Shown here one piece after another: positions 6,173-12,491 of a DNA stretch of 13,003 bases. Made by a program: the position numbers and the translations under genes. The stretch's first letter is position 1. Every line of letters begins with the position of its first letter. The notes under the pieces are model-generated. The model was not told the origin of the DNA. It did not search any database and was given only the letters and a program-made list of their open reading frames with translations. The stretch is from Candidatus Zambryskibacteria bacterium CG_4_9_14_3_um_filter_40_16 (GTDB lineage Bacteria; Patescibacteriota; Minisyncoccia; Phycocordibacterales; Zambryskibacteraceae). Location of the stretch: positions 1-13,003 of the forward strand of contig PFXE01000007.1 of assembly GCA_002791475.1 (NCBI GenBank), read 5' to 3'.

Positions 6173-7792
6173 CTATGTCATGTCCTTTTCTTTTAAAATA
6201 TTTAAATTAAAATCGTTGCCGTTTTTTACGTACTTCCAAAATACAAAACCGTATAGAACGTAAACGACCGCCATTAGAGAAAATGGAAAATTGGAGATTT
6301 TTATTGAAGCTAGTGGCAAAGACCCGAATAATTCAACCACTTTTATGATATAGAAAAGAATAATTTGTGAAATTGCTGAAAACGGAAAAGCGACTGTGTG
6401 CGAAACGAAGCCAAGCACCCCGGATATGAATCCAAAGAACATCACCAAAGGAACGAGGGGCAAAACAAGAAGGTTTACAAAAACCCCGACCAAAGACAGT
6501 TGCCCCGTTTGATAAAGAAGGAGAGGAAGAACAAATAACTGTGTAGATATGGTGGCAGACACTATTGTTCGCAAACCCAAACGCTTCGGAATAAAATTCA
6601 ATTTATCTTCAAAAAATGGGGCTACCCAAATTAGAGCCGCGGTCGCAAGAAATGAGAGTTGGAATCCGAAATCAAAAACCAATATTTTTGGATTCCAAAC
6701 AATCATCAAGAAACCCGCGAACACAAGCGCGCGAGTGATGTCATAGCGACGATGCAAAACATTGGCAAGCAGAGCCAAAACGCCCATAAGAGAAGCTCTG
6801 ATAACCGAGGGTTCTGCGCCAACCATTATTGCAAATAGAGCTATGCCGATGATGCTGGCCCAAAGTGCTCTCCTACGAGGAATAAAAAATAACAACCCCA
6901 TCATAAACTGAGCGACAATGGTTATGTTGTATCCGGAGAGTACGACAATGTGAATAATAGAGGTTTGTCTAAGTTTTTCTTCCAAATCTTTTCCCAACGC
7001 CCCCTTGACACCCAGAACTATTCCGCCGAGAAGCCCTGATTCTGGTTCAGAAATATTTCTATTAAAATTATCTATAATTTTGTTTTTAAATCCAAACAGG
7101 GCTTCTTTGGTTTTGTTGCCCTCCCCTTGCGCCAATATCTCAATTTTAGCAAAAGATAGAATAAAACGAATATCGTCTTTGCTTAAATATTTTTTGTAAT
7201 CAAATTCCCTTCCCGCATCTGTAAGAAATGTTTTTGGTTCATCAACACGCCCTTCCGCTTTTATACGATCACCATAAACCGCCTTTGGGTATAGGTCCGC
7301 TCGGACTAAAATTTTTTCTCCAGTATTATAAAATTCGTTTGAGTTTATTTTTTCAATCTCAACAATCAACTGTGTGTACGATTCTTCGCTCTCCGGCTCT
7401 TTTACTATCAATCCTTCAATCAATGCTTTTCCGCCGACTAACTCATTTAGACTAGACGGAGTATGGTGGTCTTTGATCTGAAACCTTAAAATACCAAGAG
7501 AAACAGCGAATATAATAAGCGGTATAAGAATAAGTTGTGATTTTAAATTCTCATCTTTTATGGCAACAAATAAATAAAGAATTAAAACAACAACCACAAA
7601 AATTAGAAAAACCGTAGTGTTTATGGAAAAATTTAAAAAAGACGAAAGAAGGACCCCTAATACAAATCCGAATATAATTACAAAAAATTTATTGTCCTTT
7701 AAAGAGGTGAATCTTGTTGTAAGTGTGCCACGAGCCATTGCTACATAAGCATTGAGCTTTTGTAAGTATTTGAACCTTTTTTCTTGCTCCAT
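6173..7792 (-). CDS. comEC: ComEC/Rec2 DNA-uptake channel, lacking the MBL domain
   Basis: ComEC forms the inner-membrane channel that takes in single-stranded DNA during transformation. This 539-residue protein has three membrane helices near the start (about 36-55, 60-78, 86-103), a soluble DUF4131-like beta domain (about 115-225), then the competence domain from about 250 to 515 with many helices. Its signature is GLLGGIVLGVKG and HIVVLSGYNI (281-290), matching the family's HxLAISGxHi. Full ComEC proteins have about 750 residues because a metallo-beta-lactamase domain follows; here the protein stops after the last helix with TAG, and a matching MBL protein is encoded downstream at 4608-5465. 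The start ATG 7792 is the first of the frame; a second ATG at residue 19 is possible. It follows rnhA after 36 bases, probably in one transcript with recJ and rnhA. Confidence 0.9.
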   Translation of the reverse strand: MEQEKRFKYLQKLNAYVAMARGTLTTRFTSLKDNKFFVIIFGFVLGVLLSSFLNFSINTTVFLIFVVVVLILYLFVAIKDENLKSQLILIPLIIFAVSLGILRFQIKDHHTPSSLNELVGGKALIEGLIVKEPESEESYTQLIVEIEKINSNEFYNTGEKILVRADLYPKAVYGDRIKAEGRVDEPKTFLTDAGREFDYKKYLSKDDIRFILSFAKIEILAQGEGNKTKEALFGFKNKIIDNFNRNISEPESGLLGGIVLGVKGALGKDLEEKLRQTSIIHIVVLSGYNITIVAQFMMGLLFFIPRRRALWASIIGIALFAIMVGAEPSVIRASLMGVLALLANVLHRRYDITRALVFAGFLMIVWNPKILVFDFGFQLSFLATAALIWVAPFFEDKLNFIPKRLGLRTIVSATISTQLFVLPLLLYQTGQLSLVGVFVNLLVLPLVPLVMFFGFISGVLGFVSHTVAFPFSAISQIILFYIIKVVELFGSLPLASIKISNFPFSLMAVVYVLYGFVFWKYVKNGNDFNLNILKEKDMT

Positions 7793-7828
7793 AATTTTAA
7801 GCTTCTACTTAAAATGTGATTATGATTT

Positions 7829-8602
7829 CTAGTTGGCCCATTGAGCTTTGATATTTTCTTCGTCATCTAAGGAATGGGATTTCTTAAACCTTGCTCCTGA
7901 TTTTCCTTTTACTCTTTTTTCGCAATCCGCCCAAGTTCTGTGAGTTTTAATGATTCCGCCAACCAAACTAACATACGAGTACGCAATTCCTTTTTTTGTT
8001 CTTGGCTTTCTGTCGGTTGATATGCCCGATTGACTCGGTACAGACAAATCTATTCTATAATTCTGCAGAATACCATAATAGAGTTTTGGTCCCCTGCCAA
8101 GGGCAAATGATGTCGCAATATCATCACAACGCTCGTTGCCCCTAACCCCGGTATGCCCTTTCACCAACTTCCAGTTTATTTGAAATTCTGGTAATAATTT
8201 CCCCAATTTCACCCAAAGATCTTTATTTAAAACCTCTTTTTTGTTCGCTGTTTTCCATCCGGATTTTTGCCAACTGTGTATCCAGGTGGTAGCCCCCTTG
8301 AGAACATAAGAAGAGTCTGTGTTGAGATGAATAAGGAATGAGGAATGAGAAATAGCGATTTTTTTGGATACAAACTCCAAAGCTTTTATCACGGCCGTGA
8401 GCTCCATACGGTTATTTGTTGTCTTTATTTCCCGTCCTCCGAGCTCCTGAACCCATTCATCATTCATCATTCGTTTTTCATCATTCACAATCATTGTTTT
8501 TCCTGCAGGAAAAACAATGATTGTTCCCCATCCGCCTCTCCCCGGATTCCCCCGTGACGCTCCGTCAGTAAATATTTTTATTTGCTTTTTCATACTGTTC
8601 AT
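7829..8602 (-). CDS. rnhA: Ribonuclease HI with C-terminal hybrid-binding-like domain
   Basis: Degrades the RNA strand of RNA-DNA hybrids (R-loops, primers). The N-terminal 165 residues are RNase HI: FTDGASRGNPGRGGWG with Asp13, TTNNRMEL with Glu67, NTDSSYV with Asp96, KGHTGVRGNERCD with His150 and Asp160, so the catalytic set is complete. After a linker (about 165-205), residues 207-257 (AYSYVSLVGG, HRTWADCEKRVKG, ARFKKS, IKAQW) resemble the caulimovirus-VI/RNase H1 hybrid-binding domain, which stands at the N-terminus in eukaryotic RNase H1. Two segments look inserted: about residues 36-50 (ending VNDEKRMMNDEW) and the ISHSSFLIH piece around 84-92; both are coded by heptamer repeats. The ATG at 8602 is one base after the recJ stop, indicating coupling; a second ATG at residue 4 is also possible. 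Confidence 0.93.
   Translation of the reverse strand: MNSMKKQIKIFTDGASRGNPGRGGWGTIIVFPAGKTMIVNDEKRMMNDEWVQELGGREIKTTNNRMELTAVIKALEFVSKKIAISHSSFLIHLNTDSSYVLKGATTWIHSWQKSGWKTANKKEVLNKDLWVKLGKLLPEFQINWKLVKGHTGVRGNERCDDIATSFALGRGPKLYYGILQNYRIDLSVPSQSGISTDRKPRTKKGIAYSYVSLVGGIIKTHRTWADCEKRVKGKSGARFKKSHSLDDEENIKAQWAN
8326..8350 (+). repeat. Heptamer repeat inside rnhA, copy 2
   Basis: Two tandem GGAATGA units (8335-8341, 8342-8348) follow a related GATGAATAA. On the minus strand this reads TCATTCC TCATTCC TTATTCA, the same heptamer family as the repeat at 8453-8473 but in the opposite orientation. It encodes ISHSSFLIH between the helix after the catalytic Glu and the TDSSYV strand, a place where RNase H length varies. 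Confidence 0.6.
8453..8473 (+). repeat. Heptamer repeat inside rnhA, copy 1
   Basis: Three consecutive heptamers CCATTCA, TCATTCA, TCATTCG (8453-8473) form a tandem array followed by TTTTT and a further CATCATTCA. On the coding strand it gives the low-complexity peptide DEKRMMNDEW, which lies where other RNase HI proteins pass directly from the second strand to the ELGG turn. It abuts the large palindrome at 8487-8524. Confidence 0.65.
8487..8524. repeat. Perfect 38-base palindrome inside rnhA
   Basis: Bases 8487-8524 are self-complementary without mismatch or loop, centred on CTGCAG (8503-8508) with flanks TTTTTC and GAAAAA. On the coding strand it spans residues 27-39 (TIIVFPAGKTMIV). The left part codes for the conserved second beta strand of RNase HI; the right part codes for residues that look inserted, so an inverted duplication of native sequence is a possible origin. 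Confidence 0.9.
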
Positions 8603-8603
8603 A

Positions 8604-10334
8604 CTATATGATATCCACTATCCTCAACCTAAGTTCCAGGTAGGATCGAAAAGTGGAGTTTTCAATGGATGCAATCAAGTTTATGGGAACACCCTCTTTG
8701 GGGGTTTTACTGAACTTTTCCGGACTGGAAAAAAAACTTATAGCTTTTATTTTATTGCCATTTGAGTTTTCAAAAACAATTTCCATATGATTTTTTTCTT
8801 TGCCAAATTGTTTTAGGATCTTTGGAATTACACCCCTCAGAAGAAAGGTGGGCTTTGGGTTACCAACACCAAACGGGGAAAATTTAGCGATTTGATTGTA
8901 AAAATTCCAATTTATGTCATCAAGAACAATGGCATCATCAATATATTCCGATTTACTATCAAAGGTTGAAGTATCTTCACTTTTTTTCATTTTATCGAAA
9001 GCAACATTTAGATCCAACTCCAAAGTGTGAACCTTGTTTCTTTCTACAGAAAAACCTCCCGCCATTTTGTGACCTCCAAATTGAGAGAACGAATTCTCCG
9101 CTATCCCCATCAAAGAAAAAACGTTTGTTTTACCCTCTGAACGGCACGACCCCTTAAGTTCATTGTCGCCATTCCTTCCCCAAAGAAAAATGGGTTTACC
9201 GATATCATCCATAATGCTATTAGCGGCCAAACCGAGAAGAGATGGCTTCCAGTTAGGATTACCCAAAACAACAATGTTGGACAATTCTCCGCGTTTTTCT
9301 AGCTGTTTTTTTATTTCTTTCACCATACTCGCGACCACTCCCTTTCTCTCATCGTTTATTTTATTTAAGTGATCACTCAATACATCGGCTTCTGCCTCAT
9401 CTTTGGTCGCCAGAAGTTTAAAAGCATCCATGGGATGATCCATGCGCGAAGCGGCATTAATTCTTGGAGCAAGAGAAAATGTGATATCGTCTTCGCGCAA
9501 ATTTTTCTGCAATACCCCCAACTTTTTCCACAACTTTTGTAGCCCCGGTCGTGGTGATTTTTGTAAAACCTTAAGCCCGAAAAAAGATAGGGCCCTATTT
9601 TCATCCACCAAAGGAACCATATCGGAGAGCGTCGCTACTCCGACTAAATCTAGAAACCATTTTTCCCTTCCGTCTTTAAAATCAAAATCTCCCTTAGACA
9701 GAACCGCTTGAATGAGCTTGAAAACAACCCCCGCTCCGCAAAGACCATCAAACGGATATCCGCCCTGCGGATGTTTGGGGTTAATAAGCGCCAAAGCTTC
9801 CGGTAATTTACCATTCAGTTCGTGGTGATCGGTGATTACAACATCCATTCCAAGACTGTTTGCCAGCTTTACCTGTTCATAATCCGCTGTTCCGCAATCT
9901 ACCGTTATGATAAGCTCGGTCTTACCTTTCGCCAAAGATTCTATCGCATCCATGTGTAAACCATAACCCTCCAGATGCCGATGGGGAATATAGTTTTCAA
10001 CCTCTCTGTGTCCAAGCGCCTCAATAAATTCTCGCAGGATAACCGCCCCCGGAATTCCGTCAGCGTCATAGTCGCTATATATAACAATCTTTTCCTTTTT
10101 CTCTATCGCTTTTAGCAACCTTTCTACCGCTTTATCCATTTCATAAAGAAGAAACGGGTCATGCAGATCTAGGTTGTAATCGGGGTTAAAAAAACGTTCT
10201 GCTTCTTCAACATTATCAATATTTCTATGAAATAGAAGTTTGCGAGTAAGAGTGGGGTAGGGAGTCAGGATTTTGTCTATCTCTTGGGGTATTTCTTCTC
10301 TTAGCCGATATTCTTTCGTCATTATAGAAAACAT
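8604..10334 (-). CDS. recJ: Single-stranded-DNA-specific exonuclease RecJ
   Basis: RecJ degrades single-stranded DNA 5' to 3' in recombination and repair. 576 residues, typical for the family. The DHH phosphoesterase domain shows SDYDADG (87-93), TVDCGTAD with Asp146, ITDHH (168-171), INPKHP, and GVATLSDMVPL with Asp238, all Mn-binding motifs; RINAASR (291-297) carries Ser where most RecJ have Gly. The DHHA1 domain has GSCRS and GGHKMAGG (420-427), and the C-terminal OB-like part has SPFGVGNPKPTFLLRG. The ATG at 10334 is supported by a strong Shine-Dalgarno and a second ATG at residue 5 is less well placed. It heads the minus-strand cluster recJ-rnhA-comEC and is divergent from the HIT gene. 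Confidence 0.96.
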   Translation of the reverse strand: MFSIMTKEYRLREEIPQEIDKILTPYPTLTRKLLFHRNIDNVEEAERFFNPDYNLDLHDPFLLYEMDKAVERLLKAIEKKEKIVIYSDYDADGIPGAVILREFIEALGHREVENYIPHRHLEGYGLHMDAIESLAKGKTELIITVDCGTADYEQVKLANSLGMDVVITDHHELNGKLPEALALINPKHPQGGYPFDGLCGAGVVFKLIQAVLSKGDFDFKDGREKWFLDLVGVATLSDMVPLVDENRALSFFGLKVLQKSPRPGLQKLWKKLGVLQKNLREDDITFSLAPRINAASRMDHPMDAFKLLATKDEAEADVLSDHLNKINDERKGVVASMVKEIKKQLEKRGELSNIVVLGNPNWKPSLLGLAANSIMDDIGKPIFLWGRNGDNELKGSCRSEGKTNVFSLMGIAENSFSQFGGHKMAGGFSVERNKVHTLELDLNVAFDKMKKSEDTSTFDSKSEYIDDAIVLDDINWNFYNQIAKFSPFGVGNPKPTFLLRGVIPKILKQFGKEKNHMEIVFENSNGNKIKAISFFSSPEKFSKTPKEGVPINLIASIENSTFRSYLELRLRIVDII

Positions 10335-10337
10335 TGT

Positions 10338-10345
10338 ATCACCCC
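10338..10345 (-). promoter_or_regulatory. Shine-Dalgarno of recJ
   Basis: GGGGTGAT on the minus strand (10345-10338) matches GAGGTGAT in seven of eight positions, with the G run seven bases before the ATG at 10334. It fixes the recJ start and is the clearest ribosome binding site in the window; most other genes here lack one. Confidence 0.75.
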
Positions 10346-10352
10346 GAAAGAA

Positions 10353-10380
10353 TTTCTTATAAGAAAATAGATGGTATAAT
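10353..10380 (+). promoter_or_regulatory. Candidate HIT promoter with upstream palindrome
   Basis: A perfect TATAAT (10375-10380) lies 34 bases before the HIT start codon. Upstream, where a -35 would be, is a perfect 14-base palindrome TTTCTTATAAGAAA (10353-10366) and no good -35 hexamer, so control by an activator or repressor is possible. The same palindrome lies between the recJ promoter region and the recJ Shine-Dalgarno. Confidence 0.45.
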
Positions 10381-10414
10381 ATCGTCTAGTTAGGGTTTAT
10401 TTCCTGTTAGCTCA

Positions 10415-10852
10415 ATGAATAAAGATAAAAATTCCAACGGGGCAGGTGGTTCAATAAATGACTGCGTATTTTGTAAAATAGCTGACAAAAAAATACCGAG
10501 TAATTTAGTTTTTGAAGACGAGCACAGTATGGCTTTTTTGGATATCAATCCTGTTCAAATGGGGCACACACTAATAATCCCCAAGAATCATCATCCCCAA
10601 ATGACGGATGTGCCAGAAGATTTACTGGCGCGACTTTTTAGAACTGCGAAGATGATAATGCCACGTCTCAAAAAAGCAATGGGTTCTGATTTTGTTGTTT
10701 TGACTATTGTAGGAACCGATATTGATCATTTTCATATACACCTTATTCCGAGATTCAAGAACGATGGGATACCGACGTTTCCTCCAACAAAAAAATACGG
10801 AAGTACCGAGGAAATGAAAACTGTTGAAGAAAAAATCCGTAAAGAGTTGTGA
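10415..10852 (+). CDS. HIT-family (histidine triad) nucleotide hydrolase/transferase
   Basis: HIT proteins hydrolyse or transfer nucleotidyl groups (AMP-lysine, Ap4A and similar). 145 residues. The histidine triad is HFHIH (105-109) in DHFHIHLIPR. Near the start, DCVFCKIADKKIPS with Cys17 and Cys20 matches the HIT pattern CxxCxIxxxxxPs, and FLDINPVQMGHTLIIPKNHH is the usual central strand. The family's GQ-V before the triad is replaced by GTDID, a divergent form. The first 14 residues are a Gly/Asn-rich extension before the normal start; no alternative start codon lies near residue 15. It ends with TGA. It is convergent with the TrpR-like gene and transcribed alone. The exact substrate cannot be told. 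Confidence 0.9.
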   Translation: MNKDKNSNGAGGSINDCVFCKIADKKIPSNLVFEDEHSMAFLDINPVQMGHTLIIPKNHHPQMTDVPEDLLARLFRTAKMIMPRLKKAMGSDFVVLTIVGTDIDHFHIHLIPRFKNDGIPTFPPTKKYGSTEEMKTVEEKIRKEL

Positions 10853-10861
10853 CTATTATTA

Positions 10862-10897
10862 ATTCCTTAATATATCATATATGATACATTAAGGAAT
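10862..10897. promoter_or_regulatory. 36-base inverted repeat between HIT and TrpR-like genes
   Basis: This inverted repeat has one mismatched pair (10872/10887) and the perfect core TATCATATATGATA (10873-10886). It lies 9 bases after the HIT stop and directly after the TrpR-like stop, so it could end both convergent transcripts; on the plus strand it is followed by GTTATTTTGT. Its 10867-10893 part recurs upstream of the TrpR-like gene, so a protein-binding role is equally possible. Confidence 0.6.
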
Positions 10898-10898
10898 G

Positions 10899-11300
10899 TT
10901 ATTTTGTATACAAAAATTTCCAACGCCCTCTCCCCACTTTTGGAGGTAGTCCCATCCTTATTATCTTTTCAAACAAATCCCAAGTCATTTCATCAGATAG
11001 TTTTAGACTTCTTATCGCATGTGAATATTTTCCAATATTCTTATTCAGCGACATTCTGTAAATCGTGGCCGGACTCATAAGCAAAACTTCAGCTATGTAA
11101 GAGGGTGGAAGGTTTTTAGACAAGAGGTACACAACAGCGAATCTCTTTGCAAACATTATTTTTTCAGTTGGGGTTAGGAAGTCCTCAAAAAAAGAAACCG
11201 CGGTTCCTTTTTTACTTGCACCTTCTAACTTTGACATAAAATGGCCGTATATTTTCTGCAAATAATCTTTGTGTAATTTTTTTGATGATATGTGTGGCAT
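10899..11300 (-). CDS. TrpR/YerC-type DNA-binding regulator
   Basis: 133 residues, all-helical, with the Trp-repressor superfamily core (TrpR/YerC/YecD group): DFLTPTEKIMFAKRFAVVYLLSKNLPPSYIAEVLLMSPATIYRM (about 40-83), where 65-83 is the helix-turn-helix. The YerC group is widespread in Gram-positive and candidate-phyla bacteria and mostly uncharacterised; tryptophan binding is not implied, and no trp gene is nearby. The C-terminal part (RSLKLSDEMTWDLFEKIIRMG and a basic end KVGRGRWKFLYTK) is longer than in TrpR. Start ATG 11300 with no Shine-Dalgarno. It follows pgk with 73 bases between, and palindromic sites lie upstream of its start and downstream of its stop, so self-control is likely but unproven. 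Confidence 0.85.
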   Translation of the reverse strand: MPHISSKKLHKDYLQKIYGHFMSKLEGASKKGTAVSFFEDFLTPTEKIMFAKRFAVVYLLSKNLPPSYIAEVLLMSPATIYRMSLNKNIGKYSHAIRSLKLSDEMTWDLFEKIIRMGLPPKVGRGRWKFLYTK

Positions 11301-11322
11301 TTTTAGAAATATACTATATTTA

Positions 11323-11349
11323 TTAGTATATCATATATGATACATTAAG
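11323..11349. promoter_or_regulatory. Candidate operator upstream of TrpR-like gene
   Basis: The 27 bases match 10867-10893 in 26 positions and contain the perfect 14-base palindrome TATCATATATGATA (11329-11342), 29 bases before the start codon. A minus-strand TATACT (11330-11325) inside the site is a good -10 match, so a bound protein would block the promoter. A second inverted repeat TATACTA/TAGTATA (11310-11330) overlaps its edge. Confidence 0.6.
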
Positions 11350-11373
11350 AAGCTGTGGGTGAGAAAACACACT

Positions 11374-12486
11374 CTATTTACCGTTATTCAAAGCTTCAAT
11401 CCCAGGCAATGTTTCGTTTGCAAGGAAATCAAGCATTGCTCCACCGCCTGTTGATACAAAAGTAAATTCTCTTTCAATACCGAGAGAAGCTATTGACGCT
11501 ACAGTATCACCTCCTCCAACAATTGATTTTGCGGAACTTTTGGCTATTTTTTTTGCCAGAGAAAATGTCGCTTTTTTAAAACCATTCTCATAGTTACCGA
11601 GGGGTCCGTTCCAAAGAATAAATTTTGACTTGCTGATATTAGAGTTAAGATTCTCTATAGATTTTACTCCGACATCAGCTATCACATCACCATCCCGCAC
11701 ATCTTCTGACTGTTTAATTGATACCATTTCGCCATTTTTGACAACAAGATCAATCGGTAATATCAATTTTTTATTAAGGAAGTCCTCCATGGGTAATTTT
11801 TCCTCGGACAAAAGTGAACTGCCCGTGTCTAACCCTTTGGCTCTAAAGAAATCGTTAGCCAAAGCTCCGCCGATAAAAACTTCATCAGCGAGTGAAAAAA
11901 ACTTTTTTACCAGAGGCATTTTGGTTTCAAACTTAGCGCCACCAAGAATAAAAAGAAAGGGGTGGTCAGGATGAAAAGCTTTTGACAGGTTTTCTATCTC
12001 TTCCTCAAAAACAAAACCCGCAAAGCTGGGAATATATCTTGGAATTCCTATTATGGAGGCATGACTTCTGTGAGAAGCGGGGAAAGCTTCATTTACATAA
12101 AAATCGGCAAACGAAGCGATATGTTTGGAAAATTTTTCGTCATTTGATTTTTCTTCCGAATATTTTCGCAAATTTTCCAGCAAAAAAATGTCGCTTTTGC
12201 TGTTCTTTAAAACCTCCGGCGCTGACGGATAGTAGTTTTCAACAAAAGAAACGCTATATTTTGATTCCAAATATTCACAAACAGGCCGAAGACTTGTTTT
12301 CTCTTCACCTATGTGACTTCCGATGACTAACTTGGCTCCCTTGCCTAATAGAAAATCAATTGTAGGAAGGGTTTTGCGAATTCTAAAATCATTGCCGATA
12401 AACCCGTCTACAAGAGGCACGTTGAAATCCGCTCTGACAAATACAAATTTACCTTTTATGTTTCCGATGTCTCTTGCGCTTTTCAT
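11374..12486 (-). CDS. pgk: Phosphoglycerate kinase
   Basis: Makes ATP and 3-phosphoglycerate from 1,3-bisphosphoglycerate and ADP in glycolysis. 370 residues, about 20 fewer than usual. N-domain: VRADFNVPL with Asp20 and Asn22, FRIRKTLPTI with Arg35, SHIG with His58, LLENLR with Arg107, and SHRSH with His139, Arg140, His142. C-domain nucleotide site: GGAKFETK with Lys185 and Lys189, WNGPLGNYE (292-300), GGGDT (324-328) and STGGGAMLDFL. Oddity: the family's SHLGRP is SHIGEE, followed by a shortened loop before SLRPV, so the substrate-site Arg after the His is lost; VNDAF is also VNEAF. The start ATG 12486 is 5 bases after the tpiA stop, with a weak AGG upstream; the two form an operon. Confidence 0.96.
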   Translation of the reverse strand: MKSARDIGNIKGKFVFVRADFNVPLVDGFIGNDFRIRKTLPTIDFLLGKGAKLVIGSHIGEEKTSLRPVCEYLESKYSVSFVENYYPSAPEVLKNSKSDIFLLENLRKYSEEKSNDEKFSKHIASFADFYVNEAFPASHRSHASIIGIPRYIPSFAGFVFEEEIENLSKAFHPDHPFLFILGGAKFETKMPLVKKFFSLADEVFIGGALANDFFRAKGLDTGSSLLSEEKLPMEDFLNKKLILPIDLVVKNGEMVSIKQSEDVRDGDVIADVGVKSIENLNSNISKSKFILWNGPLGNYENGFKKATFSLAKKIAKSSAKSIVGGGDTVASIASLGIEREFTFVSTGGGAMLDFLANETLPGIEALNNGK

Positions 12487-12491
12487 ACTTT

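Noticed and set aside
8060..8071. 12-base palindrome ATTCTGCAGAAT in the rnhA linker, sharing the CTGCAG centre with the large palindrome
   Set aside because: Short, fully explained by ILQN codons, and without adjacent heptamers; probably coincidence.
8605..8613. TATATGATA at the recJ/rnhA junction as a third regulator site
   Set aside because: Only a half-site match within coding sequence, expected by chance in AT-rich DNA.
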